Positions 1 through 7,222 of a stretch of 11,273 nt of DNA are shown here, in pieces. The notes under the pieces are model-generated. The model made no database searches. It had not been told where the DNA came from and saw only the letters and a list, made by a program, of their open reading frames with translations. Every line of letters starts with the position of its first letter. Position 1 is the first letter of the stretch. Where the stretch lies: NCBI GenBank assembly GCA_007120565.1, contig SKNK01000360.1:1-11273 (forward strand), in the 5' to 3' direction. The stretch comes from Nitriliruptoraceae bacterium. Lineage in GTDB: Bacteria; Actinomycetota; Nitriliruptoria; Nitriliruptorales; Nitriliruptoraceae. The position numbers were made by a program, and so were the translations under genes.

Positions 1-1
1 C

Positions 2-2803
2 GCCGGACAGGGCAGGGCGGATCCGGTGGCGGCCGTGATGAGCCTCGGTCAACTCCTGGACTTCCTCGGCGAGCAGGGTGCGGCACGTCGGATCGACCGG
101 GCCGTCGGCAGGCTGCTCGAGGAACGGGCGGGCAAGCTCCGCGAGGAGGCTGAGGTCCTCGCCGATACCGCGTGGCGGACCGCAGCGAGCGTTGGGGTGT
201 CGCCCGGGCCCGGCCAGGTCGCCGCAGCTGGGCAAGCCGTTGAGCCGGAGCGGCCGGGGGACAGCACGGCCTCCGAGAACCGCGACCCGTCGGGTGACGC
301 GACCTCCGGGGCGGAGGCTCCTCCGTCTGACGGTCCCGACGGTGGGTTCGCCCGCCCGGGTGAGCTGCTTGAGCGTGGCCCGGATCGTGTCTGGCGGATC
401 GCGCCGTTCTCTGGCGACGGCGAACGTCTGGGGCGCCTCGACGCTGGCCCTTGGGCGTCCTTCCGGGGGGACATCGTCACGCTGAGCGAGCGGCTACGCG
501 CCCTGTTGCGCGACGGGTATCGCGTGATCGTCTCCGTGGATGCCGAGGGTCCCGCGCGCCGCGTGGCTGACGTCCTTGCCGATCAGGGGGTGCCGGGGCA
601 GGTCGTGGCGCACCTGGAGGCCGACGGTGCGGGGTCTCGGGTCGAGATCACGGTCAACAAGCTGCGGGCAGGCTTCGTCAGTGACCACCTCGAGTTGGCG
701 GTGCTCGGGACGTGGGATGTGTTCGGTCCACGTCGTCGTCGAGCGAGCCGTCGCCTCGGTACCCGGACGACCGCTGCGGACGCGGTGCTCCAGCTCGACC
801 TCGGTGATGCGGTGGTGCACCGCACCCACGGGGTCGGCCGCTACCGCGGGATGGTGACCCGCGAGTTCCCCGGCCTCGACGGGCGGACAGCCAAACGCGA
901 CTACGTCCTGGTCGAGTACGCGGATGGAGACACGCTGTACGTGCCCTCGGACCAGGTGGACGCGATCGCCCGCTACCAAGGCGGCGAGACCCCATCGGTC
1001 ATGAGCCTCGGTGGCGCCCAGTGGGAGCGCGCCAAGAACCGGGTGCGCAAGGCGGTCCGCGACATCGCTGCGGACCTGATCCGTCTCTACACCGCCAGGA
1101 TGCATGCGCAAGGGCATGCGTTCACCCCGGATGGGACCATGCAGGCGGAGCTCGAGGATGCCTTCGCGCATGTCGAGACCACCGATCAACTCACGGTCTC
1201 CGATGAGATCAAGCAGGATATGGAGGCCCCGCTACCGATGGACCGGCTGCTCGCCGGCGACGTGGGCTTCGGCAAGACCGAGGTCGCGATCCGTGCCGCC
1301 GGTAAGGCGGTCTTCGACGGCAAGCAGGTCGCCGTGTTGGTCCCGACCACGATCCTGGCCCAACAGCACCTCGAGACCTTCCGTGAGCGGTTCTCCGGGT
1401 TCCCGGTCGAGGTCGAGGAGCTGTCGCGGTTCGTGACCGACAAGGACAAGCGCCGGGTTCTGGACGGTCTGGCGGCCGGCACGGTCGACATCGTCGTGGG
1501 TACCCACGCGCTGCTCTCCAAGCGCGTGGAGTGGAAGGACCTCGGACTGGTCATCGTCGACGAGGAGCAGCGTTTCGGTGTCTCTCAGAAGGAGCGGTTG
1601 AAGGAGCTGCGCACCTCGGTGGACGTGCTGTCGATGTCGGCCACACCCATCCCGCGGACGCTGGAGATGGCGGTGTCCGGGATCCGCGACCTGTCGGTGA
1701 TCGAGACGCCGCCGGAGGACCGCCAGCCGGTGATGACCTCGGTGCAGCCCTACGACGAGGCCCAGGTCGCGCTCGCGATCCGGCGTGAACTCCTCCGGGA
1801 TGGCCAGGTGTTCTACGTGCACAACCAGGTCAGCTCGATCCATCGGGTCGCGGCGGGCCTCGCCGAGCTGGTGCCAAACGCTCGGGTCGAGGTCGCCCAC
1901 GGGCAGATGGACGAGCGTCAACTCGAACGCATCATGGTTCGTTTCTGGGAGCGGGAGTTCGATGTCCTGGTCTGCACCACGATCATCGAGTCGGGTCTGG
2001 ACGTGGCGAACGCGAACACCCTGATCATCGAACGGGCGGACCTCTTGGGTCTCGGCCAACTCCACCAACTTCGCGGGCGGGTGGGTCGCTCCTCCGAGCG
2101 GGGCTACGCCTACTTCCTGTTCCCCGCCGGGGCGTCGGTCACCGAGCCGGCCTACGAGCGACTCAAGACGATCGCGGAACACTCCCGGTTGGGGTCGGGG
2201 CTGGCGATCGCGATGCGGGACCTCGAGATCCGCGGCGCCGGCAACGTCGTCGGCGCGGAGCAGTCCGGGCACGTGGCCGCCGTGGGGTTCGACATGTACT
2301 CGCAGCTGCTCAAGGAGGAGGTCGCGAGTTTCACGGGCGAGCCAGTGGAACAGCAGGTCGAGATCCGGTTCGAGTTGCCGGTCGACGCCCACCTGCCTCA
2401 CGACTACGTCGAGGACGCTGCGCAGAGGCTCGAGCTGTACAAGCGCATCTCGGCGGTGCGGGACGCCGCTGGTATCAAGGACGTCCGGGAGGAGCTCACC
2501 GATCGCTTCGGGCCCCTCCCTGAACCGGCGGAACGGTTGGTCACGATCGCGGCGCTCAAGGCGGCACTCCGGCGCTGGGGCGTCACCGAGGTGACGTTGA
2601 CGCCCAAGGACCAGCTGCGGGTCGCGCCGGTGGACCTCAAGGACTCACAGCTGGTACGCGTCGAACGGAAGCACCCGAAGGCGGTCGTCAAGCGAGACCA
2701 GCAGGTGCTGCTCATCCCGCTGCCTCGGCCCCGGCCGGACGACCTGGTCGGATGGGCGGCAGGGATCCTGCGCGAACTGTTCGCCGCTCCGCCAAGAGGC
2801 TGA
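2..2803 (+). CDS. mfd: Transcription-repair coupling factor Mfd (5' end cut by window edge)
   Basis: Mfd is a cytoplasmic ATP-driven DNA translocase that removes RNA polymerase stalled at lesions and recruits UvrA for nucleotide excision repair. The frame is open to base 2, and the 933 visible codons fall about 200 short of the usual 1,150-1,200, so the GTG at 26 is probably internal and the N-terminal UvrB-like part is missing. In order: end of the UvrB-like module; RNA-polymerase-interacting domain near 794-990 (VVHRTHGVGRYRGM); Walker A GDVGFGKTE near 1256-1282; DEEQ box at 1559-1570; SATPIPRTLEM near 1636-1668; RGRVGRS near 2072-2092; the RDLEIRGAGN translocation motif near 2218-2250; and a C-terminal TRCF domain to the TGA. 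All helicase motifs are intact. A Pro/Ser/Asp-rich stretch at about 200-360 looks like an unstructured linker. Identity is secure. Confidence 0.97.
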   Translation, partial: AGQGRADPVAAVMSLGQLLDFLGEQGAARRIDRAVGRLLEERAGKLREEAEVLADTAWRTAASVGVSPGPGQVAAAGQAVEPERPGDSTASENRDPSGDATSGAEAPPSDGPDGGFARPGELLERGPDRVWRIAPFSGDGERLGRLDAGPWASFRGDIVTLSERLRALLRDGYRVIVSVDAEGPARRVADVLADQGVPGQVVAHLEADGAGSRVEITVNKLRAGFVSDHLELAVLGTWDVFGPRRRRASRRLGTRTTAADAVLQLDLGDAVVHRTHGVGRYRGMVTREFPGLDGRTAKRDYVLVEYADGDTLYVPSDQVDAIARYQGGETPSVMSLGGAQWERAKNRVRKAVRDIAADLIRLYTARMHAQGHAFTPDGTMQAELEDAFAHVETTDQLTVSDEIKQDMEAPLPMDRLLAGDVGFGKTEVAIRAAGKAVFDGKQVAVLVPTTILAQQHLETFRERFSGFPVEVEELSRFVTDKDKRRVLDGLAAGTVDIVVGTHALLSKRVEWKDLGLVIVDEEQRFGVSQKERLKELRTSVDVLSMSATPIPRTLEMAVSGIRDLSVIETPPEDRQPVMTSVQPYDEAQVALAIRRELLRDGQVFYVHNQVSSIHRVAAGLAELVPNARVEVAHGQMDERQLERIMVRFWEREFDVLVCTTIIESGLDVANANTLIIERADLLGLGQLHQLRGRVGRSSERGYAYFLFPAGASVTEPAYERLKTIAEHSRLGSGLAIAMRDLEIRGAGNVVGAEQSGHVAAVGFDMYSQLLKEEVASFTGEPVEQQVEIRFELPVDAHLPHDYVEDAAQRLELYKRISAVRDAAGIKDVREELTDRFGPLPEPAERLVTIAALKAALRRWGVTEVTLTPKDQLRVAPVDLKDSQLVRVERKHPKAVVKRDQQVLLIPLPRPRPDDLVGWAAGILRELFAAPPRG

Positions 2804-2804
2804 T

Positions 2805-2827
2805 GCCTGCGTAGGGCGTGCGCAGGC
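2805..2827 (+). terminator. Small hairpin just after mfd
   Basis: GCCTGCG at 2805-2811 is perfectly complementary to CGCAGGC at 2821-2827, with a 9-nt loop, beginning two bases after the mfd stop codon. The position suits an mfd terminator. There is no T-run after the stem, so termination is inferred only from position and pairing. Actinobacterial terminators often lack a clear T-run. Confidence 0.35.
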
Positions 2828-2907
2828 GGCTAGGGGTCTTGACAGGGCCACGTTCATCGGCTCGCCTACCGTCTGGTAGCCATCGGCGGGTATGGGGTCC
2901 GGTGGGC

Positions 2908-2981
2908 GCCAAGGGTTACGATGCGTACTGCGCACGAGCAAGGGGCTGTGGCCAAGGGGTAGTTCGCAAGGCCAAGGGGTA
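2908..2981 (+). repeat. Direct repeats GGCCAAGGGGTA upstream of the membrane-protein gene
   Basis: GGCCAAGGGGTA occurs exactly at 2950-2961 and 2970-2981, a 20-bp period. A related copy, GCCAAGGGTTA, lies at 2908-2918. The 20-bp spacing puts the two exact copies on about the same face of the helix, as expected for tandem protein-binding sites. The block ends 48 bp before the chosen start at 3030. Function is inferred. If translation really began at the in-frame ATG at 2892, the repeats would be coding, but the good Shine-Dalgarno at 3018 argues against that. Confidence 0.45.
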
Positions 2982-3017
2982 AGCGTTGGTGCCACCGGCG
3001 GTGGTGTCGACACGTCT

Positions 3018-3022
3018 AGGAG
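3018..3022 (+). promoter_or_regulatory. Shine-Dalgarno AGGAG fixing the start at 3030
   Basis: AGGAG lies 7 nt before ATG 3030, an ideal spacing. It favours this start over the in-frame ATG at 2892, which would add 46 residues rich in Gly, Ser and Arg with no family character. Confidence 0.75.
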
Positions 3023-3029
3023 TGCGATC

Positions 3030-4382
3030 ATGTCTGAAGTGAAGGCGAAGAAGCCGTTCGGGACCGCGGTCGGCTTGGTGACACGCACCATGCCGTTCCT
3101 GTTCCTCAACCTCGTCGTCTACGGGATCTTCTTCGTCGGCACGGTGATCTGGCTGGCTGCGTTCGGGGGTCTGGCCTACCTGTTCGCGGAACGGGTTCCG
3201 TTGCTGGCGATCATCTCGTTCATCATCGGTATCGCGGCGCCATGGCCGCTGCTGCGGCTCGCCCGCCGCTACATCCTGTACCTGGTGCAGGGGGCACACA
3301 TCGCGGTGGCCACGAAGCTGTTGCTCGTTGGTGAGCTGCCGGATGGCAAGGGACAGGTGGAGTACGGGCGCACCGTCGTGAAGCAGCTGTTCCGCGACGT
3401 GAGCGTGCTGTTCCTGATCGATCGGCTGGTCGATGGGACCGTGAAGATGTTCACCCGCAGGTTCGTGCGGATCGTGGACATGCTGCCCCTTGGCGGGGCG
3501 GTCTCCAGCCTCGCGCGGATCGGCGCGACGATCATCAACCGGTCGCTGTCCTACGTCGACGAGGCGATCCTGTCCTACGCCATCGCCAAGGACCAGCCCA
3601 ACGTCTGGCGAAGTGGCCGACACGGGCTGATCCTCTACGCCCAGGCCTACAAGCCGATCCTCAAGACCGCGGTGAAGATCTGGCTGCTCGGCCGGCTGTT
3701 CTGGATCGTCGCGCTGTTGATCTTCGGGGTTCCCGGCATCCTGCTCACGCTCATGATCGTGCCGGAGACCGAAGGACTGCAGTTCCTGCTGCAACTCATG
3801 GTGGTCATCGGTGCCTTGCTGCTCGCCTCGCTGATGGAACGTGCGATCTTCGAACCCTTCGCCGCCATCTACACCCTGACCGCCTTCCACCGCACGATCG
3901 ACGGGTTGGAGGTCAATGCCGTCTGGGATCGCCGCCTACAGGAGGTCTCCAAGAAGTTCCGGGAGCTGGTCGGCAAGGCCCAAGGGTTCGACCAGGAGGT
4001 CGACCCACTCGACACCGTCGAGGTCCCACCACAGGCCATCCAGGGCGGGAACGGTGCGGCTCCGCAAGGTGCGGCTCCGGCGGCAGCCCCAGCGCAGCAA
4101 CCTGCTCCGCAGAGCGGCGGTGGCCTCGCGGGTCTCACCCGCGGGGGAGCCCGTGGAGGCATCGGCGGCATGCTTGGCGGGATGCTCTCCCAGGCTGCCA
4201 GTGGCGGCCAACAGCAACAGTCGCCTGCACAGCAGCAGCCGCCTGCGCAGCAACAGCCCGATCCGCAGTACGCCCCGCCGCAGCAGGACGCACAGCAGCC
4301 CGCGCCACAGCAGGCACCACCCCCGCAGCCGGGGCCACCTCCTCGCAACCAGGACCAACCACCCCAGGGCCCACCCGCCTGA
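3030..4382 (+). CDS. Multi-pass membrane protein with Gly-rich and Gln/Pro-rich C-terminal tail, function unknown
   Basis: A protein of 450 residues that I cannot assign to a named family. Hydrophobic segments at about 22-50, 57-75, 215-242 and 250-270 predict at least four membrane spans. The region between spans 2 and 3 (about 78-212) is amphipathic and rich in basic residues (RLARRYILY, FTRRFVRIVD), with a predicted helical character. Residues 290-320 form a charged helix (RRLQEVSKKFRELVGKAQGF). From about 321 to the end the chain is low complexity: acidic, then Ala/Pro/Gln, then a Gly patch at 363-393 (GGARGGIGGMLGGML), then Gln/Pro to the stop. The tail is probably disordered and, by the positive-inside pattern, probably cytoplasmic. 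The gene stands alone between the mfd hairpin and the strong hairpin at 4414, so it looks monocistronic. Conserved-looking core plus a variable tail suggests a scaffold or envelope protein, but that is a guess. Confidence 0.85.
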   Translation: MSEVKAKKPFGTAVGLVTRTMPFLFLNLVVYGIFFVGTVIWLAAFGGLAYLFAERVPLLAIISFIIGIAAPWPLLRLARRYILYLVQGAHIAVATKLLLVGELPDGKGQVEYGRTVVKQLFRDVSVLFLIDRLVDGTVKMFTRRFVRIVDMLPLGGAVSSLARIGATIINRSLSYVDEAILSYAIAKDQPNVWRSGRHGLILYAQAYKPILKTAVKIWLLGRLFWIVALLIFGVPGILLTLMIVPETEGLQFLLQLMVVIGALLLASLMERAIFEPFAAIYTLTAFHRTIDGLEVNAVWDRRLQEVSKKFRELVGKAQGFDQEVDPLDTVEVPPQAIQGGNGAAPQGAAPAAAPAQQPAPQSGGGLAGLTRGGARGGIGGMLGGMLSQAASGGQQQQSPAQQQPPAQQQPDPQYAPPQQDAQQPAPQQAPPPQPGPPPRNQDQPPQGPPA

Positions 4383-4413
4383 GCTGACAGAGTCCGCGGA
4401 TGGGCGATCCTTC

Positions 4414-4464
4414 GGCGAACCAGGAGCCCGCGCCACGACCGGCGCGGGCTCCTGAGGGTTCGCC
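4414..4464 (+). terminator. Very strong 21-bp hairpin between the membrane-protein and acetyltransferase genes
   Basis: The inner stem is 13 perfect pairs (4422-4434 with 4441-4453) closed by a 6-nt loop ACGACC. After a 3-nt bulge (GAG, 4454-4456), eight more pairs follow (4414-4421 with 4457-4464). It starts 31 bases after the stop codon of the membrane-protein gene, where an intrinsic terminator would be expected, although there is no T-run. It ends only 4 nt before the likely GTG start of the next gene, so it could also hide that gene's ribosome-binding region. Confidence 0.6.
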
Positions 4465-4468
4465 AGAC

Positions 4469-4960
4469 GTGGCCGCCACGATCACGACCCCTCGCCTGCT
4501 GCTGTCTCCCCTGCAGGTCTCTGATGCCAGCGAGATGGAGCCTGTGCTCGCCGCGGGTGAGCTCTACCACTTCACCGGCGGCTCACCCCCGAGTCGCGAG
4601 GAGCTGGAGCGGCGCTTCGCGGCGCAGGTTGCCGGCTCGCCGAACCAGGGGGAGACGTGGCACAACTGGATCATCCGCCTGCTCGACGGTGGATCAGTTG
4701 TCGGTTTCGTCCAGGCCACCATCACGGACGAGGCAGCCGAGATCGCCTGGCTCGTCGGGGTCCCCTGGCAACGGCGAGGGATCGCCACGGAGGCCACGAC
4801 TGCGCTGTGCGACTGGCTCCGCTCTCAAGGGGTCAGGTCGGTCACCGCGCACATCCACCCCGACCACGCAGCGTCAGCTCGGGTCGCAGGCGCCGCAGGA
4901 CTTCAGCCAACCGGCGAGGTCGATGACGATGGCGAACAGGTCTGGTCGAGTCCGTCCTGA
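4469..4960 (+). CDS. GNAT-family N-acetyltransferase (RimJ/RimL-like)
   Basis: Predicted cytoplasmic acetyl-CoA-dependent N-acetyltransferase of 163 residues; substrate unknown. The N-terminus TPRLLLSPLQVSDA (7-20) is the typical opening of the RimJ/RimL-like group. WIIRL..GSVVGFVQATI (67-85) and EIAWLVGVP (91-99) match the central strands. QRRGIATEA (101-109) is the acetyl-CoA pyrophosphate loop, Q/RxxGxA. HPDHAASARVAGAAGL (130-145) is the C-terminal motif where these enzymes carry an Asn/His-x-x-S. I chose GTG 4469 because the in-frame ATG at 4400 would make 23 extra residues encoded almost wholly by the 4414-4464 hairpin, and because family members begin close to the TPRLLL strand. The GTG has no clear Shine-Dalgarno: GAGGG at 4454-4458 is 10 nt away and lies in the hairpin. 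Start is therefore uncertain; family assignment is firm. Confidence 0.88.
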   Translation: MAATITTPRLLLSPLQVSDASEMEPVLAAGELYHFTGGSPPSREELERRFAAQVAGSPNQGETWHNWIIRLLDGGSVVGFVQATITDEAAEIAWLVGVPWQRRGIATEATTALCDWLRSQGVRSVTAHIHPDHAASARVAGAAGLQPTGEVDDDGEQVWSSPS

Positions 4961-5010
4961 CCAGCCCGGATCCGACCGGCGTCCTCTGAGCCATCTACAC
5001 ACCGGGTGTT

Positions 5011-5031
5011 CTCGACAGGCGCCTCGTCGAG
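5011..5031. terminator. Hairpin between two convergent genes
   Basis: CTCGAC at 5011-5016 pairs with GTCGAG at 5026-5031 around a 9-nt loop that itself contains the palindrome AGGCGCCT. It lies between the acetyltransferase stop (4960) and the stop of the opposing MFS gene (5039), where a two-way terminator is expected. There is no T-run on either strand, so the assignment is tentative. Confidence 0.4.
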
Positions 5032-5038
5032 TGGCGAC

Positions 5039-6286
5039 CTAGGCATCCTCGAGATCCTCGAGTTCGGTGCCCAAGGTCTCAGGGAGCCAGACGAACCCGA
5101 TAGCGATGACCGCGACGGCGACGCCGACCGTGATCGACGCCGAGGCGAACCCCCCGGTTGCGTCCGCGAGCACCCCGAAGCACAACAGACCGAGCGATGC
5201 GCCCAGCACACCGGCCACCGTCTCCCAACCGGCAACCGTCGCTCGGATCCGTGTGGGTACCAGCTCGGCAGCCAGGGCGCCGGTGGGAGGTGCGAACGCA
5301 CTGCTCGTCGCCAGGGCCAGCAGGTAGCCGACGGACAGGTTGACGATGTCGCCGGCGTACGCCAAGGCCACGGCCCCACCTGTTGCGGCCATCGCGATCG
5401 CGGCCGTGATCCGTCGACCGAGGCGGTCCGCTCCCCAACGACCGATGAGGATCCCGACCAGACCGGCCGGGCCTGCGGCCAGCACCAACGTCGACAGGTA
5501 CAGCGGGGTTGCGCCGAGGACCTGCTCGCCGTAGACGAACAGCAGCGTGAAGCCGGGCCCGGTTGCCAAGGTCAGGCTCCCGGTCAAGAGGGCGAGGAGC
5601 GTGACACGCCCGACGTACTGTCGCGGGATCTTGCCAGGAAGCCCGGCTGCGGCTCGATGGCCGGAAGCGATCGCCGGCTCACGGATCCGTCGGGCGAGCA
5701 GCGGGAGCAGCACCAACGGGATCGCGGCGAACGCCATCACGATCCGCCAGTCGGGCTCGCCGGGGAGCAAGCCACGGCCGACCGCGATGATCCCCGAGCC
5801 GAGGCCGTAGGCCGCGGCGATCAGCGCCAGGGAAGCGGAGCGGTCGCGGGCCCGGGCCTCCTCGGCGGCGATCACCCCGGCCAGAGCGTTGACCGCCGAC
5901 AGCGCCGGCCGCGCCAGCGCGACGAGGGCAACGTAGAACCAGAAGGTGGGTGCCAAGGCCGACACCGCGGACAGCGTCAGGCCGATCGCGGCGATGGTCA
6001 GCAGCACCGATCGCCGACCGAACCGGTCTGCTTGCGCGGCGATGGGCAGACCGCCAAGCGACGCGAGCCGGATCAACGACAACGCGATCCCCAGGGTGGT
6101 CACCGGCAGGCCGACCTGCGCCAACGCCTCGTCGCCGACGGTCGGCTCTCCGAACTCGGCAGCGACGGTGCCGATCACGGTCGTGACCGAGAACTGCCCG
6201 ATGCCCGCACCGATGGACAGGACGGAGACCATCAGCACCGGAGCCGTCAACCAGGCGGGACGTCGGGAGTCACCCCCTCCGGCCAC
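5039..6286 (-). CDS. MFS transporter
   Basis: Major facilitator permease of the cytoplasmic membrane, 415 residues, with about 12 hydrophobic segments; substrate not predictable. The MFS motif A, normally in the loop between spans 2 and 3, reads AQADRFGRR at about 84-92. Its half-repeat counterpart is GRWGADRLGRR at 282-292, so both halves are intact. ELVPTRIRATVAGWETVAG (341-359) and the C-terminal PETLGTELEDLE (402-413) resemble the sugar/metabolite-type MFS branch, where PE-T-L-G is a common end of span 12. Start is GTG 6286, backed by AAGGAG 5 nt upstream. The gene converges on the acetyltransferase and diverges from exonuclease III across 107 bp. No regulator gene lies beside it to suggest a substrate. 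Confidence 0.9.
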   Translation of the reverse strand: MAGGGDSRRPAWLTAPVLMVSVLSIGAGIGQFSVTTVIGTVAAEFGEPTVGDEALAQVGLPVTTLGIALSLIRLASLGGLPIAAQADRFGRRSVLLTIAAIGLTLSAVSALAPTFWFYVALVALARPALSAVNALAGVIAAEEARARDRSASLALIAAAYGLGSGIIAVGRGLLPGEPDWRIVMAFAAIPLVLLPLLARRIREPAIASGHRAAAGLPGKIPRQYVGRVTLLALLTGSLTLATGPGFTLLFVYGEQVLGATPLYLSTLVLAAGPAGLVGILIGRWGADRLGRRITAAIAMAATGGAVALAYAGDIVNLSVGYLLALATSSAFAPPTGALAAELVPTRIRATVAGWETVAGVLGASLGLLCFGVLADATGGFASASITVGVAVAVIAIGFVWLPETLGTELEDLEDA

Positions 6287-6291
6287 CTCGT

Positions 6292-6297
6292 CTCCTT
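6292..6297 (-). promoter_or_regulatory. Shine-Dalgarno AAGGAG fixing GTG 6286
   Basis: On the minus strand AAGGAG is followed by 5 nt (ACGAG) and then GTG. This is the best ribosome-binding site in the window and settles the start of the MFS gene despite its GTG codon. Confidence 0.75.
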
Positions 6298-6379
6298 CGT
6301 GTGTCGGTCCCGATCTTGCGGCCAGACGGTAGCGCTCAGTCCCCGCGCAACCGCTTCGGAGGGTCCTGTGCCTCCCCGG

Positions 6380-6385
6380 TAGGGT
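6380..6385 (+). promoter_or_regulatory. Possible -10 box TAGGGT for a leaderless xth transcript
   Basis: TAGGGT fits the TANNNT pattern of actinobacterial sigma-70-type -10 boxes and ends 8 nt before ATG 6394, so transcription would begin at or next to the start codon. No convincing Shine-Dalgarno precedes the ATG, which agrees with leaderless translation. A -35 is weak: TTCGGA at 6355-6360 with a 19-bp spacer. Inferred from motif and spacing only. Confidence 0.4.
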
Positions 6386-6393
6386 CCCGTCCC

Positions 6394-7176
6394 ATGCGAC
6401 TGATCAGCTGGAACGTCAACTCCATCCGGGCACGCCTGCCACGCGTGCTCGAACTGCTCGATCACCACCGGCCGGATGTGGTCTGTGTCCAGGAGACGAA
6501 GGTGGCCGCCGAGGCCTTCCCCCACGAGGCGATCGGTGAGGTCGGCTACCGGGCCATCGAACACTCCGAGGGCCGCTGGAACGGCGTCGCCCTACTGGTC
6601 CCCAGCGACGTCGAGGTAGCCGAACCTCTGGGCGGGCTGCCCGGCGAGCCAGATCCGGCGGAAGCTCGTTGGATCGAAGCGTCGATCGCCGGCGTCCGCG
6701 TCATCAGTGTCTACGTACCGAACGGTCGCGAGCCGTCCCACCCGATGTTCGCGGTCAAGCTCCGATTCCTCGAGGCTGCCCGTGAGCGTCTCCACGAGCT
6801 GGCGCGCTCCGGCCCCACCGTGCTCGCCGGCGACCTCAACGTGGCCCTGGAGGATCGCGATGTCTGGGACATCGCGGCCTTCGTCGACGCCACGCACGTC
6901 ACGCCGGAGGAACGTGCGGGCCTCTCCGCCCTCCTCGAGGGTGGGTTCCAGGACGCGTTCCGTGAGGTCGCGCCCGACGACGAGGGCTTCACCTGGTGGG
7001 ACTACCGGATGGGCGCCTTCCGTCGCGGCATGGGGATGCGGATCGACTACGCCCTGGCGAGTCGGGAGCTGCAGGTGCGGTCGGCCCACGTCGACACGGT
7101 GTTCCGCCGCAACAACGACCAGGGTGACAAGCCCTCCGATCACGCGCCGCTGGTCGTGGAGCTCGAACTCCCGTAG
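6394..7176 (+). CDS. xth: Exodeoxyribonuclease III (AP endonuclease, ExoIII family)
   Basis: Cytoplasmic base-excision-repair enzyme of 260 residues that cuts 5' of abasic sites and trims 3' ends in a Mg-dependent reaction. Family length is about 250-280. The active-site set is complete by comparison with E. coli ExoIII: Asn7 (SWNVNS), Glu34 (CVQETK), Tyr107 (VYVPNG), Asp147 and Asn149 (AGDLNV), Asp218 (RIDYAL), and Asp249-His250 (KPSDHAPL). FTWWDYRMGAFRRGMGMRIDY (199-219) is the conserved DNA-binding segment of the family. I took ATG 6394 because MRLISWNVNSIR is the family's usual N-terminus; the in-frame ATG at 6301 would add 31 residues without family character. It diverges from one MFS gene and converges on another, so it is probably transcribed alone. 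Function is secure; the exact substrate range is not visible. Confidence 0.96.
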   Translation: MRLISWNVNSIRARLPRVLELLDHHRPDVVCVQETKVAAEAFPHEAIGEVGYRAIEHSEGRWNGVALLVPSDVEVAEPLGGLPGEPDPAEARWIEASIAGVRVISVYVPNGREPSHPMFAVKLRFLEAARERLHELARSGPTVLAGDLNVALEDRDVWDIAAFVDATHVTPEERAGLSALLEGGFQDAFREVAPDDEGFTWWDYRMGAFRRGMGMRIDYALASRELQVRSAHVDTVFRRNNDQGDKPSDHAPLVVELELP

Positions 7177-7222
7177 CTGAGCCACCGCGCTCGACGCAGC
7201 ACGTGTCATGACCCGGGTGCGG

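Noticed and set aside
1232..2401. Minus-strand open frame inside mfd
   Set aside because: His/Arg/Asp-rich antisense product; mfd helicase motifs on the plus strand fully explain the region.
2839..2872. TTGACA at 2839-2844 as a -35 box after mfd
   Set aside because: The hexamer is perfect, but no acceptable -10 lies 16-19 bp downstream; the nearest candidate, TACCGT, is 22 bp away.
3869..4570. Cys-rich open frame on the minus strand opposite the Gln/Pro tail
   Set aside because: The Cys/Gly runs are the complement of CAG/CCG-type repeats coding Gln and Pro; the plus frame has the membrane-protein core, a good ribosome site and better codon pattern.
5047..5063. Repeated CTCGAG near the end of the first MFS gene
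   Set aside because: It lies within codons for the Leu-Glu-Asp-Leu-Glu-Asp C-terminus and is explained by the repeated residues.
5006..6382. Long plus-strand open frame opposite the first MFS gene
   Set aside because: Highly charged, Gln/Arg/Asp-rich product without any domain; it is the antisense of a clear 12-span permease with a strong ribosome site.
7177..7222. Possible terminator between xth and the Bcr/CflA gene
   Set aside because: Only short imperfect complementarity around TGACCCGGGTGCGGTCA; too weak to call.
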